Source: Corynebacterium sp. MSK041
Lineage (GTDB): Bacteria; Actinomycetota; Actinomycetes; Mycobacteriales; Mycobacteriaceae
Reading direction: 5' to 3'
DNA: 64,000 nt
Assembly: GCF_030232265.1 (NCBI RefSeq)
Contig: NZ_JASPJK010000003.1
Location: 62,001-126,000 of the forward strand
The translations under genes were made by a program, and so were the position numbers. The first letter of the stretch is position 1, and every line of letters begins with the position of its first letter. Positions 21,026-30,312 of this stretch are shown here, one piece after another. The notes under the pieces are model-generated. The model had not been told where the DNA came from and did not search any database. It saw only the letters and a program-made list of their open reading frames with translations.

Positions 21026-21676
21026 CTAGATCTCTACCGCGTCCGGGCCTTCTTCGCGGGACGGCACCGGCTCTTCACCGGAGTAGACGCGCGGGTGCAG
21101 CGTGCCAATGTAGGGCAGGTCACGGTAGCGCTCGGCGTAGTCGAGGCCGTAGCCGATGACGAATTCGTTGGGGATGTCAAAGCCGACGTCGAAAAGCTCG
21201 ATCTGCGCACTTTGCACCTCGGGCTTACGCAGCAGGGTGATCACGTTCAGGCTCTTCGGCTGGCGGCCCTTGAGGTTCTTGAGCAGCCAGGACAGGGTGA
21301 GGCCGGAATCGATGATGTCTTCGACGACGAGGACATCGCGGCCAGAGATTTCCTTGTCCAGGTCCTTCATAATGCGGACGACACCGGAGCTGGTGGTGGA
21401 GTTGCCATAGGAGGACACTGCCATGAATTCCACCTGGGAGGGGATGGACAGTGCACGGGCGAAGTCAGTAAGGAAGTACACCGCACCTTTGAGGACACAG
21501 ACCAAGATGAGGTCTTCTTCGGCGTCCTTGTACTGTTCGGAGACTTTGTCCGCCATTTCGCGGATTCGGTCTTGCAGTTCGTCTTCCGGGATCAGTATCG
21601 CCTCAACGTCGTCGCCGTAGCGGTGTGCTGGGACCTGGAAGTCTTTGTGATCGCGCAGCTTCGTTCCTTCAGCCAT
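21026..21676 (-). CDS. hpt: Hypoxanthine phosphoribosyltransferase
   Basis: Purine salvage: hypoxanthine (and guanine) plus PRPP to IMP (GMP). 216 residues. PRPP-binding loop VLVVEDIIDSGLTL, VCVLKGAVYFLTDFARAL near the N-terminus, and the base-binding FVIGYGLDYAERYRDLPYIGTL at the C-terminus. The N-terminus has a roughly 20-residue extension relative to E. coli Hpt. Upstream of ftsH as in other actinobacteria. Confidence 0.95.
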   Translation of the reverse strand: MAEGTKLRDHKDFQVPAHRYGDDVEAILIPEDELQDRIREMADKVSEQYKDAEEDLILVCVLKGAVYFLTDFARALSIPSQVEFMAVSSYGNSTTSSGVVRIMKDLDKEISGRDVLVVEDIIDSGLTLSWLLKNLKGRQPKSLNVITLLRKPEVQSAQIELFDVGFDIPNEFVIGYGLDYAERYRDLPYIGTLHPRVYSGEEPVPSREEGPDAVEI

Positions 21677-21838
21677 ACGGCTATTTTGCCAGAAGATTGC
21701 TTGCGCGCGGCCCCCACCCCCTCTCCCCTCAACCTCACCCGGCGTGTAGTAGCCGAGTTGAGCTTCACAAACGTTGAAACAAGGGCTGCTCCATGCGCTA
21801 CTCTATGTAAGAATCTGCTTAAAGGAGACTGAAGAACT

Positions 21839-22789
21839 ATGCGCCCTCGCCTCACGGTTGCCGCTGTGTCTACAGCAGTGGCAGTGTCGTTGTCCCCCGT
21901 GGTTGCCCACGCCGCACCCGCCCCGGTGACGGGCGTGGGGTTGAACGGGCCCGTGAATAAGTCTGTTGCCGTTGACGCGCAATTTAATCCTGACGATGCC
22001 TACACCGTCGGCCTTCAGGCATTACGTCAGCTGCGCGGCGAGATGTGGGACCTCAACCCGCGCTTTACCCTGCACCTTAATTCCAAGCCAACTCACCTCC
22101 AAGACATTGCAGCCGAGTACCGCCTGAACAATAAGGAGGAGTACGTCAACGGCTTTTCCATTGATCACACCTTGACCCGCATTGCCATTCAGCGTGCTGT
22201 GGAGGAGACCGGCAGCAAGGACTACACGCAGACGCGCAAAGCCAACCACATACGCCCAGATGGCACGGACTTCTGGAAAGCCATGGTTAATCCCACCTTT
22301 GAAGATGAGGCACAAACCGTGGAGGAAGCCCTAGATGCTGGTAGCAATCTGCGGGATTCCATTCTGAACCGCTGGGGGCGCAGCCAGCTAGACGGCCTCA
22401 ATAAGGTTGGTGGCCATAGCAAATATGAGAGTGTCTACCTTCACTTGTTGCTCAACCCGCAGTACAGATACTACGGCTTCGCCCAAGTGAGCATTCCGGG
22501 TTCGAAGCATGGGACATACACGGTGGCGGAGGCAAACACAGTGCCCCACAAGGGCACCAAAATGCCGACGGGCGAACAGCGCGTGTGGCTATACCGCCCC
22601 GCAGCGCCCGGTGAGAAACCAACGGGATTAAGAAAAGGAGTACCGGGCCCGCTGCGTGACCTCAACGGCCCCAGCAGCGCAGGTGAATCGAGCGGTGGGG
22701 CGGGCCCGATCCTCGGCATCATCTTCGGTGTCTTGGGCGTGCTGGGGATCATCGCGGGAATCGCGCGACAGCTCGGCCTTCTCGGCTAA
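21839..22789 (+). CDS. Secreted CAP (SCP/PR1-like) domain protein with C-terminal membrane anchor
   Basis: 316 residues. A Sec signal peptide ends in AHA-AP (residues 22-26). The CAP-like core has SIDHTLTRIAIQRAVEE, the family-typical HIRPDGTDFW, and ESVYLHLLLNPQYRYYGFAQVS. A linker leads to a final hydrophobic Gly-rich helix (about 288-312) that should retain it in the membrane. CAP proteins in corynebacteria are extracellular and poorly understood. A Shine-Dalgarno AAAGGAG lies 11 bases upstream of the ATG. Followed after about 90 bp by the TM-anchored paralogue gene. Confidence 0.7.
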   Translation: MRPRLTVAAVSTAVAVSLSPVVAHAAPAPVTGVGLNGPVNKSVAVDAQFNPDDAYTVGLQALRQLRGEMWDLNPRFTLHLNSKPTHLQDIAAEYRLNNKEEYVNGFSIDHTLTRIAIQRAVEETGSKDYTQTRKANHIRPDGTDFWKAMVNPTFEDEAQTVEEALDAGSNLRDSILNRWGRSQLDGLNKVGGHSKYESVYLHLLLNPQYRYYGFAQVSIPGSKHGTYTVAEANTVPHKGTKMPTGEQRVWLYRPAAPGEKPTGLRKGVPGPLRDLNGPSSAGESSGGAGPILGIIFGVLGVLGIIAGIARQLGLLG

Positions 22790-22882
22790 CTCATCTGCAT
22801 GACAAGGCGCAAAACCATCTACTCCTTTAGAGCTGGAAGACCCGGTCCCACGTCCACTTGTTTTTCTTAAAAGCGAAAGAGC

Positions 22883-23950
22883 ATGAACATGAACAACTCA
22901 AACCCCTACGCCCTGCAACCCCCGCAACAGCCATACCGCCCACCACACGAGCACCCAAAGAAGACCTCGGCTGGGCTCATCGTCGGGGCGATACTAGCAG
23001 TCCTTGTGCTGATCGGGGTTGTATCGGCGGGATGGAATTACTTCAGCGAGAGCTCCAGCAGGAAAGTAACGGACGCAAAGAAACTCGAACAAGCTTTCAC
23101 CGGGGGCAAGCTGAGCGGCTGCGACTTGGGGGATGAGTTCTTCGGCCCAACGGGGTGGACGGACGTCGAGAATAAGGGCGAATTAGGTTGCTCCGGCTAC
23201 TATGACACTCTGCAGGGCCAGATTTGGACTATGTTGAGGTTCGGCAGGGACACCAGCGACACCCCCATGGAACCCGCAACGGAGGACATCACGGGCTGGG
23301 AACAGTCCGCTTACTACTCTCCGGAAAAACCTGTGTGCGTGATGCGGAGCGACGCCCCAGAGTTAGCTCATGTTCAGCTCATAACCAAGGCACCGTGCAA
23401 AACACTGTATTCAATGGCTGTGCAGCTGAATAACCTCGTGGTGCAATACCGAGGCGAGAAAAGCAACCTCACGTATATGGACGCCACGCGAGAGCCACCG
23501 TACATCGCATACGGCCTCTATGTGGAAATGATCGAGTATACGACGCCGCTGGGCACCACGCAAACGATTGTTACTAGTGAGTCCGAAGGAACGTTGACCG
23601 TCGACGATGTGCAGATCCTTTATCGGCCAGACGAGCAACGACACGACCTGTGTGTGCATGCCACATTCAACACCGGGCCGTTCAGTCCGGGTCAAACCAC
23701 AGTGCCTAAGCCTGGCCTGACCCTAATCAAGCCAACGGGTGAGACCACCGTCATCGACTATCAGGTTGAAAACAAGACGTACAAGGAATACGAGGACGTC
23801 CCACTCGAAGGCTGCATTAATTATACGCTGGAATTCCGCAATGCAGAGCTGTTAATTGGCGCGTCAAATCGCATCAACCGCGATCCTCTCGTCACCAAGT
23901 CATGGTCCTTTCGCGTTGGTGGAGATTTCGGCGAGAAAGTAGTGGGCTAG
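22883..23950 (+). CDS. TM-anchored extracytoplasmic protein, paralogue of 11772-12935
   Basis: 355 residues: a Pro/Gln-rich cytoplasmic start (NPYALQPPQQPYRPP), a basic PKKTSAG, one membrane helix (about 31-52), then a secreted domain with several Cys. Shares GGKLSGCDLGDEFF and PCKTLYSMAVQLNNLVVQYR with the protein at 11.8 kb. The two genes lie 10 kb apart within the same housekeeping run, each in an interruption of it. Function unknown. Confidence 0.75.
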   Translation: MNMNNSNPYALQPPQQPYRPPHEHPKKTSAGLIVGAILAVLVLIGVVSAGWNYFSESSSRKVTDAKKLEQAFTGGKLSGCDLGDEFFGPTGWTDVENKGELGCSGYYDTLQGQIWTMLRFGRDTSDTPMEPATEDITGWEQSAYYSPEKPVCVMRSDAPELAHVQLITKAPCKTLYSMAVQLNNLVVQYRGEKSNLTYMDATREPPYIAYGLYVEMIEYTTPLGTTQTIVTSESEGTLTVDDVQILYRPDEQRHDLCVHATFNTGPFSPGQTTVPKPGLTLIKPTGETTVIDYQVENKTYKEYEDVPLEGCINYTLEFRNAELLIGASNRINRDPLVTKSWSFRVGGDFGEKVVG

Positions 23951-24100
23951 AGCGCTGCCACGGTGGGTCCGCTCGGCCCCAGCTGGGGGGGGATTCTGCC
24001 TGTCGTGCGCCACCAGAACGACACCGAACAGAAGCCAACCGATCGGCTCGGCAATGCAGCTGAGCCAGTTAATGTTTTCGTGGGTACAGGTTGTGGCGTT

Positions 24101-25036
24101 TCACGCTTGCTTATCGACGTTCAATTCCCCATCCCGCCGCTCCACCTGCAGCCCACCACCAATGGCCGCGGGGCCTTGTCCTCGCCAGTCTGTGCACAAG
24201 CGTTCAATCGCGGCGAGTTGCCCGCCGGAAACGCTCACCCCGTACCCTCGCAGCCACGCCATGATGCGGCGTTGGCGCACGGGCGCTGGTTCAGTGGCCA
24301 GGACGGCGCAGTCATTCGTCGGACTGAGGTCGACCAGGGAGGCGATGAGTTCCTGGTCAGCAGCGATACGGTCTGCAGCACGCGCGAGAGCGGGGACAGC
24401 ATCACCGCCAATGAGTTCTGTCAGGGCGGGGATGATGGAGTGGCGGATGGAGACTCGTCGATAAGCAAGCTCCTCATTCATGGGGTCGTGCCAGGGGGCG
24501 AGACTCAGTTCACGGCACGCGCCGACGGTATCCGCGCGGCGAATGGTGAGGAAAGGGCGAACCAGGCGGACACCACTATCAAGTGCTGTGACAGCAGCCA
24601 TCCCCGCTGGGTTCCCCCGCAGCGCCCCCAACAGCAAGGTCTCGGCCTGGTCCTCGCGGGTGTGGGCCACCCAGATCTCCCGGCCATCGCGATTCGCTGC
24701 GGCCGCGAGGGCTGCGTAACGGGCCTCCCTCGCCACCGCCTCCACACTCTCCCCCGGCGCGGCCCCGACCTCGACGGGGATCACCTCTGCGGGCACGCCC
24801 AGCCCCTGTGCGGCTGCCACCGCACGACGGCCGGCTTCCGTGGAGCCCTCCTGCAGCCCGTGGTCGACGACAACAGCCCGCACATCCTTGCCCTCCGCAG
24901 CAGCTGCAGCCACCAGTGACAAAGAGTCAGGGCCGCCTGACAAACCGATCAGCGCTGGCTCATCAAAGGGCCGTACCGCCCGGCGGCATTCCACAAAGTG
25001 CGGCGAGACCCGCGGCCAAAAAAGTTCCGCCACCAC
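24101..25036 (-). CDS. tilS: tRNA(Ile)-lysidine synthase
   Basis: Modifies C34 of tRNA-Ile(CAU) to lysidine so that AUA is read as Ile. 311 residues, short as in most actinobacteria. The PP-loop ATPase motif is LSGGPDS (32-38). AHTREDQAETLLLGALRG and the RRVSIRHSIIPAL region follow. Starts 2 bp after the dac stop, so dac-tilS is a transcription unit. Two copies of the CGTCGATAAGC word lie in it, one forming the last codons. Confidence 0.93.
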   Translation of the reverse strand: MVAELFWPRVSPHFVECRRAVRPFDEPALIGLSGGPDSLSLVAAAAAEGKDVRAVVVDHGLQEGSTEAGRRAVAAAQGLGVPAEVIPVEVGAAPGESVEAVAREARYAALAAAANRDGREIWVAHTREDQAETLLLGALRGNPAGMAAVTALDSGVRLVRPFLTIRRADTVGACRELSLAPWHDPMNEELAYRRVSIRHSIIPALTELIGGDAVPALARAADRIAADQELIASLVDLSPTNDCAVLATEPAPVRQRRIMAWLRGYGVSVSGGQLAAIERLCTDWRGQGPAAIGGGLQVERRDGELNVDKQA

Positions 25037-25038
25037 GG

Positions 25039-26298
25039 CTAGAACTCCCGGAGGGTGGACGCGAATTCATCCAGCTTCTCGCGCGCCTTCAGGATGTCAC
25101 TGTCGTTGCTGATCATTGCGAATGTGTACACGTTGCCAACTTTCGACGTCACCGTGCCCACCAGCGCGGACGTCCCCGTCAACGTCCCCGTCTTCGCACG
25201 CACCCAGCCTTTGCCCGGCAGGTCCACGTACCGGTCGTAGAGGGTGCCGTCGCCGCCGGCAATGGCGAGCGCGGGCAGCAAATCCCGCAGCTCATCCGTC
25301 GTCGTGGCGCGCAGCATGATGTCATCCAGCAACCGCGGCGGGATGAGGTCAAAGCGGGACAGCCCGGAAGAATCTTCCAGCGTCACCCCCGTGACATCAA
25401 AGCCATGTTCGCGCAGAATATCGAGCGTCACGCTCGGCGACGTCCCACCCTTCGCCCGCGCCACCTCACGCCCAATCGCTTCCGCCATGACGTTGTCGGA
25501 TTCCTTCATCATCTCCCGCAGACGCTCAGACAGCGGCGGGGATTCCACACTGGCGATTACTTCCCCCTCCGCCGGCGCCGGACCAAAACCAACGGTCTCC
25601 GCCCCCACCTTGTCGGCGAGTGCCCGTGCCACATCCAACGCCGGCGTGTGCGAGCGTGGCACATCCCCCGTTGCCTCACCGATGCGCCCGCCGTGAATCA
25701 TCACCGGTTCCATGGGTGCGATGTAGCCACCATCAACATCCTCCGGATCCCACCCCGGCATGAATGCCTCTTCCGGCCACACCGACGTGTCCACATACAC
25801 GGCGGTGGCGGAACCCACCTGTTGTGCCACCTTGTCAATGCTCTCCGGAGTCCACCACACATCCCCTGCGGCCTTGATGGTCACCGCGTCTCCTTGGCGC
25901 ACGACCTGCGTGGTGATCGTGGCATCCTGCTCAAGCGTGTACAACGCCGCCGCCGCGGTGAGCACCTTCGTTGCACTCGCTGGCTGCAGTGGATCGCCTG
26001 CCTTCTGCTCAAAGATCGTCGCCCCCGTCGTGCCGTTGCTCACACGCACATGCAACGTGCCCAGCTCCGGGTTCGCTGCCTGCGCCGCCAACGCTTCCTT
26101 CAGCCGCGCCTCATCGATCGGCTCCGCCGACGCCGACTCCACCGGCAACTCCCCCGGCTCCGCCATGCTGTACGCCGGGCCATGGGTGAGCTCCCCCACC
26201 TCGTTCTGCACCCACACACCCGTGCCGGCAACACCTGCCACGACCGCCAGTGCCACCGCACCCACCGCCCAAGGCCAACGCTTCTTGTTTTCACTCAT
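25039..26298 (-). CDS. dacB: D-alanyl-D-alanine carboxypeptidase, PBP4 type (peptidase S13)
   Basis: Trims or cleaves peptidoglycan peptides outside the membrane. 419 residues from the ATG at 26298 (MSENKKRW), chosen because the membrane segment (about 9-28) then sits at the N-terminus; an extension upstream has no support. Active-site signatures: PASATKVL (Ser108, Lys111), ESDNVMAE (SxN) and AKTGTLTGTSALVG (KTG). The large insert between SxxK and SxN is typical of S13 enzymes. Confidence 0.92.
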   Translation of the reverse strand: MSENKKRWPWAVGAVALAVVAGVAGTGVWVQNEVGELTHGPAYSMAEPGELPVESASAEPIDEARLKEALAAQAANPELGTLHVRVSNGTTGATIFEQKAGDPLQPASATKVLTAAAALYTLEQDATITTQVVRQGDAVTIKAAGDVWWTPESIDKVAQQVGSATAVYVDTSVWPEEAFMPGWDPEDVDGGYIAPMEPVMIHGGRIGEATGDVPRSHTPALDVARALADKVGAETVGFGPAPAEGEVIASVESPPLSERLREMMKESDNVMAEAIGREVARAKGGTSPSVTLDILREHGFDVTGVTLEDSSGLSRFDLIPPRLLDDIMLRATTTDELRDLLPALAIAGGDGTLYDRYVDLPGKGWVRAKTGTLTGTSALVGTVTSKVGNVYTFAMISNDSDILKAREKLDEFASTLREF

Positions 26299-26349
26299 CG
26301 TGTTCAAGGGTAGCGGTACCGGCCACCTCAATCGCTTTCGGACAAACAA

Positions 26350-26397
26350 AAGCTCCTCATCAGCCGGACCGATCTCTCGATCCCCGATGAGGAGCTT
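26350..26397 (-). terminator. Strong intrinsic terminator of the pilus operon
   Basis: A 12-bp perfect stem (AAGCTCCTCATC/GATGAGGAGCTT) with a 24-base loop, followed on the minus strand by TTTGTTTG. It lies 14 bp past the spaC stop and about 50 bp ahead of the dac start. Confidence 0.88.
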
Positions 26398-26410
26398 CCG
26401 TCACCCGGCG

Positions 26411-29400
26411 CTATGCCACCATCCGACGTCGCGCCGTAAAGGCACCCGCCAGCAGCAACAGCACACCAAGCAAGATCTGGATGAACACGCCGTGCCCACC
26501 GGTCTTAGGCATCTCACCGGTCTTGGTGTTGGCCAGCTTCATGGTCACCTGGACTGAGCCATCCTTTGACTCCTGGCTAAACCCAACGACAGGGAAGCCA
26601 TAGATGTCTCCAGCATTATCAGCCGTTACTTCCGTACCGGTCTTATCCTGCGGGCCAGAAAGAATGTACAGCCTCGTCTGATCTCCATCCTTCACCACAC
26701 GGAAGTAGATCGGTTTGACCAGCAGGTAGCCACCGTCCGCAGCCTTCGTCTCCGTCAGCTTGTAGCGTCCGTGTTTCAGCTTGTCCCAGTTGAACTCACC
26801 CTTCGCAGCGCTCTGGACGTCAGCTAGCTTCTGCTCACCTTTGTTGCCTGCATCCAGGCCTTCAAGCTTGAACTCAGCGCCGTCAAGGCCCATATTGTTG
26901 TCCTGAGCATCCACCTTGTTCAGCTTGAACTTAAAGGTCGTTGGCTTCTTCATGTAGTACACGATGTAGTGACAGCCACCTTCGAGTGGAATGTTCTTTG
27001 CCCTGAAGGCATTACGCCTGCCATCTTCACCAGGGGGAACAGGGATATCTTCAATGTTGTGGTCCTGACTCCTGAGATCCGTCTCGGTGCCGCATCGACC
27101 TTCAGCATTTTTGCCGCTAGCTACCTTGATAGGCACCCAGCCATCCGGTACCTTGTCGCGCCTCGCACCAGCGATGGAGATTTCCCTATAACCGCTAGTT
27201 CCGTTGAGGCGATACTCCGCAACAAGGTTGTCGTGCCCGGCTTTTTCCTTTGGCAGGATCGTCTTGTTATCAACAACCGGTCGACCCTCGGTCATAGCCG
27301 TGAAGTCAAACGCCCAGTTCTTGGATTCTTCGATCGTCGGACGAGTGTTCTCAGGCGACGGGATGAAGTTGGGATCATCACCTTCGTAGAAGCGACGCTC
27401 AACGCTGACCGCACAGGTGTTGAGGGAGTTGATGATGGCCTGCTTCAGCACCTCGCTGTTTTCGAAGTGTGCGAAGTCAGCTGCACGGAGGGACGTGACA
27501 TCACCATCGTGACCGCGACCACCAGAGATTGCACGCAAGTTCTCCTCAGAGACTTCAAGTTCGCGGTCTCGGCTGGTCCTCACACCACTCCAGTGGGAAG
27601 GGATTCCTACAGCAATGATGCGGGATCCCTGCGACTTAACAAGGTTAGCGGCGCCCATTGCTCCTTCAACATCGCGGAACTCAGTCCAGGCTCCGTCACT
27701 CATCCACTCATCGAAACGTGGGTTGCCCGGCGTCGGCATCCTGTACGTCGGGTTGCCATCCGTGACCATGTACACGGCGTCGTACTTGTTGTGCGGATTA
27801 GCAGCGTTGTACTTAGCTACCTCATACAGCGCCTCCTGCCAGTTTGTTGCGTCATAGTCGTGCGGAGCTCGACTCAAAATCCTGACCCAGTTATCAATAG
27901 CGGCCCTGCCTTGCGGCGAGCTAAGATCTGCTGGCGCACTGAAGTTTCGGGGATTTCCCGCAGCGGGGGAGTTTGATGCAAAAGTGAACAAGCCCAAATG
28001 TGTCGAAGTATTCTGAAGACCGTCGGCGACGGAGTTAATCACACCTTTGATCGTGCGAATACCGTTGTCACCCATACTTCCGGAAACGTCAACGATCATA
28101 GCGACGTTCATTCCACAGCGAGAGGGCATGGCTGGATTGTCACGTACCTGCTGGAACACGCCAAGGGAGCTTCGAGCGTTCGCACGGCCACCACGAGCTT
28201 CGTACATGAACGAGGCGGACTTTCCGGTACCTTGCCAGTCGGAGCCATACTTATTATCGACTTGCCAAGCGGACCCATTTCGTGTGTAGTTCACACCGGA
28301 GAAATAGGTTCGTCCACTTTCCAAGTAAGGCGTAGCATAAGCGTACCGCTTCTTCGTTCCGGGGTCGGTGTACCAGTTTCCAGAACCGCCGATACGGATG
28401 AAGGGTTGGTTCTTGAATCCTGGTGAAGCCTCCGCCATACCAACCCAGTAGTAGGAAGAGCCACGGCTAAGAGGAATATCGAATACACACTCGCCATTCG
28501 CATCAGAAGTACAGGTTGCCCACGGTTCGTTGACTTTCACCGGGCGGGCGTTGGCTGTCATGTGATGATGTGCTTCCGCATTACCGAATGTGCTTCCGGA
28601 AAGCGGATAGTACAGCTGAAGTTTTGCCCCCTCGCCAGCAGTGAAACGATCAACACTGTTGAGGCGCCCGCTTACACGAGTGGAGTTAGGGGGGTACTTG
28701 CCTGCGGAAGGCAGAACTTGGTCCCCACCCACCTGCACGACAAGGCGTGAGTAGCCAGCACGGACAGGCCCGCGGTTGGATCCATAGTTCGCATGCTGGA
28801 GACGCGCGCCACGGTAAAGCCCCCATTGGGTACTACGGGGAGCAATTTGGGTGGTGTAAATCGTAGCGGTGAGGTCAGTCTCAGCGTCGAGAACCTTTGC
28901 GGCGGTGTCCAGGGTGATCACGTCACCGGTCACCTCATCGGGGATGAGCTCTTCCTCTTCCTCGGTGGGGTTTTCGGGGTAGTTGAAAACGTCGACAGAA
29001 TCCTCATCAAGCTGTGCTCCATCAACCTCAGCGTCCTCGACGGACTCGATGTTGAGGGAAGCTTCGGTGCTCATGAGGGAAATTTCCTCAAGCGGGAGTG
29101 CCTGGTCGCTGCCCTCAAATGCGGGGAGGTTCAGCTTGGCTTCAAGCTTGTATTCCTCGGTGCCATCCGGAAGCGTGCGCACATGCTTGAAGGTGGGTTC
29201 CTCAGCCAGTTCCGGCTCAGTCACCGTCTTCTTCTCTTGCGTGAGCGTGGGTACTGCTGGCAGCTCACCATTGGCGTCAGCAGCCTCATCATCTGACGGA
29301 TCCTCAGGGAAGTCCGGGAACTCAGCGGCCGGAACAGCTGGCGCCGCTTCAGAGGTTGCGCCAGACTCGTCGGTCACCATCCACGTGGGGTCAGCGGTGG

Positions 29401-29503
29401 TGTCAACGGGTTGCGCGACGGCCGGCACCGTACCAAACAGCACCGTTGCCGCGGTGAGCGCCGCAGCGACTCGCTTCTTCAGGAAGTTCTTGTGAGCACG
29501 CAT
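26411..29503 (-). CDS. spaC: Pilus tip protein with von Willebrand A domain (SpaC-like)
   Basis: Tip adhesin of a sortase-built pilus. 1030 residues: signal peptide (basic start, hydrophobic core, VAQP cleavage region), a large N-terminal region (about 35-440), and a VWA domain whose MIDAS reads DVSGSMG (about 468). A Cna-B-like fold follows near the C-terminus (KFKLNKVDAQDNNMGLDGAEFKLEG). The cell-wall sorting signal comes last: motif EMPKTG (about 997), hydrophobic helix and RRR. The motif is MPKTG, not LPxTG. Last gene of the spaA-srtA-spaB-spaC unit; its ATG touches the spaB stop. Confidence 0.88.
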   Translation of the reverse strand: MRAHKNFLKKRVAAALTAATVLFGTVPAVAQPVDTTADPTWMVTDESGATSEAAPAVPAAEFPDFPEDPSDDEAADANGELPAVPTLTQEKKTVTEPELAEEPTFKHVRTLPDGTEEYKLEAKLNLPAFEGSDQALPLEEISLMSTEASLNIESVEDAEVDGAQLDEDSVDVFNYPENPTEEEEELIPDEVTGDVITLDTAAKVLDAETDLTATIYTTQIAPRSTQWGLYRGARLQHANYGSNRGPVRAGYSRLVVQVGGDQVLPSAGKYPPNSTRVSGRLNSVDRFTAGEGAKLQLYYPLSGSTFGNAEAHHHMTANARPVKVNEPWATCTSDANGECVFDIPLSRGSSYYWVGMAEASPGFKNQPFIRIGGSGNWYTDPGTKKRYAYATPYLESGRTYFSGVNYTRNGSAWQVDNKYGSDWQGTGKSASFMYEARGGRANARSSLGVFQQVRDNPAMPSRCGMNVAMIVDVSGSMGDNGIRTIKGVINSVADGLQNTSTHLGLFTFASNSPAAGNPRNFSAPADLSSPQGRAAIDNWVRILSRAPHDYDATNWQEALYEVAKYNAANPHNKYDAVYMVTDGNPTYRMPTPGNPRFDEWMSDGAWTEFRDVEGAMGAANLVKSQGSRIIAVGIPSHWSGVRTSRDRELEVSEENLRAISGGRGHDGDVTSLRAADFAHFENSEVLKQAIINSLNTCAVSVERRFYEGDDPNFIPSPENTRPTIEESKNWAFDFTAMTEGRPVVDNKTILPKEKAGHDNLVAEYRLNGTSGYREISIAGARRDKVPDGWVPIKVASGKNAEGRCGTETDLRSQDHNIEDIPVPPGEDGRRNAFRAKNIPLEGGCHYIVYYMKKPTTFKFKLNKVDAQDNNMGLDGAEFKLEGLDAGNKGEQKLADVQSAAKGEFNWDKLKHGRYKLTETKAADGGYLLVKPIYFRVVKDGDQTRLYILSGPQDKTGTEVTADNAGDIYGFPVVGFSQESKDGSVQVTMKLANTKTGEMPKTGGHGVFIQILLGVLLLLAGAFTARRRMVA

Positions 29504-30312
29504 TAGTTCGCGTTCCTCCTAGAGATAAAGGCACCAAGACCAATAAGCATCAGACCAGCAATAACGATCCCCAAAACACTTGCACCCGTTTCCGGCAGCC
29601 ACCCTGGTTTCCCAGGAGTTTCCGGTGGGGTTCCGGGAGGTGTTGCCGGAGGGGTAGCCGGCGGCGGAGTGGTTGTTGTCGCCGGCGGTGTTCCGGGTGG
29701 AGTGGCCGGCGGCGTTCCCGGGGGTGGTGTCGGCGGGGTCGTGGTAGTCGGCGGCGTCGTGGTGACCGTCGGGGACGGCTTCACCACCATGACGTTCTCG
29801 TAGACGAAGCGGTTCCCGTGCGCGTCGGCAAGCGGGAGCACAACCCACTGGGGTGCAGAAACGTGATAGTTATGCGCGGTGTCTGGGGCGACCTCTTCAA
29901 GCAGGTACAAGGCGGGCTTGAGGTTGGTGAAGGTGACCTCACCCTTCGCATCCGTGGTCAAAGTGGCCACCGGCTCGCGCTTGATGGGGTTCCACTCTTC
30001 CTGCGTACGCGCGCGGTTAGCTCGCTCACGGTCCGCATCATTTCTGATCAGGTAATCCGGGGCGATGTACAGCGTGAACTTCACGCCCTCCAGACGGCCC
30101 TCCGGCAACTGGCCTTCCCGGTGATCGTTGTAGGGATTGCCACGCGCCTTGGTCACCTTGAGCGACAACCCACGGCTCGTGTCCACAGACTTCATCGAGA
30201 TGTTGCGGTCATTCCCGTTCGCAGGACGCGTTTGCGCATCTGCGATTCCGCATGGCACAGCGCACAGCATGACAGACATGGCTGCGCTTGCCGCGAACAT
30301 CCTAGTTTTCAT
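29503..30312 (-). CDS. spaB: Minor/basal pilin (SpaB-like), LPETG
   Basis: 269 residues from the ATG at 30312 (overlapping the sortase stop by 11 bp). Signal peptide ending near ADA-Q, one Cna-B-type pilin domain (LEGVKFTLYIAP ... VTFNLKPALYLLEEVAP, with the E-box Glu), then a long Pro/Thr stalk of PPATPPGT-like repeats. Sorting signal LPETG, membrane helix and SRRN follow. In C. diphtheriae the equivalent SpaB decorates the shaft and anchors the pilus to the wall. A stalk of this kind would lift the domain through the thick envelope. Confidence 0.88.
   Translation of the reverse strand: MKTRMFAASAAMSVMLCAVPCGIADAQTRPANGNDRNISMKSVDTSRGLSLKVTKARGNPYNDHREGQLPEGRLEGVKFTLYIAPDYLIRNDADRERANRARTQEEWNPIKREPVATLTTDAKGEVTFTNLKPALYLLEEVAPDTAHNYHVSAPQWVVLPLADAHGNRFVYENVMVVKPSPTVTTTPPTTTTPPTPPPGTPPATPPGTPPATTTTPPPATPPATPPGTPPETPGKPGWLPETGASVLGIVIAGLMLIGLGAFISRRNAN

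Noticed and set aside
23982-23992. Run of eight G between the paralogue gene and tilS as a phase-variation tract
   Set aside because: It lies downstream of both convergent genes, in no frame or promoter, so slippage would have no evident effect.
24808-26313. 501-codon plus-strand frame opposite tilS/dac
   Set aside because: Arg/His-rich antisense shadow; dac and tilS have clear active-site motifs on the other strand.
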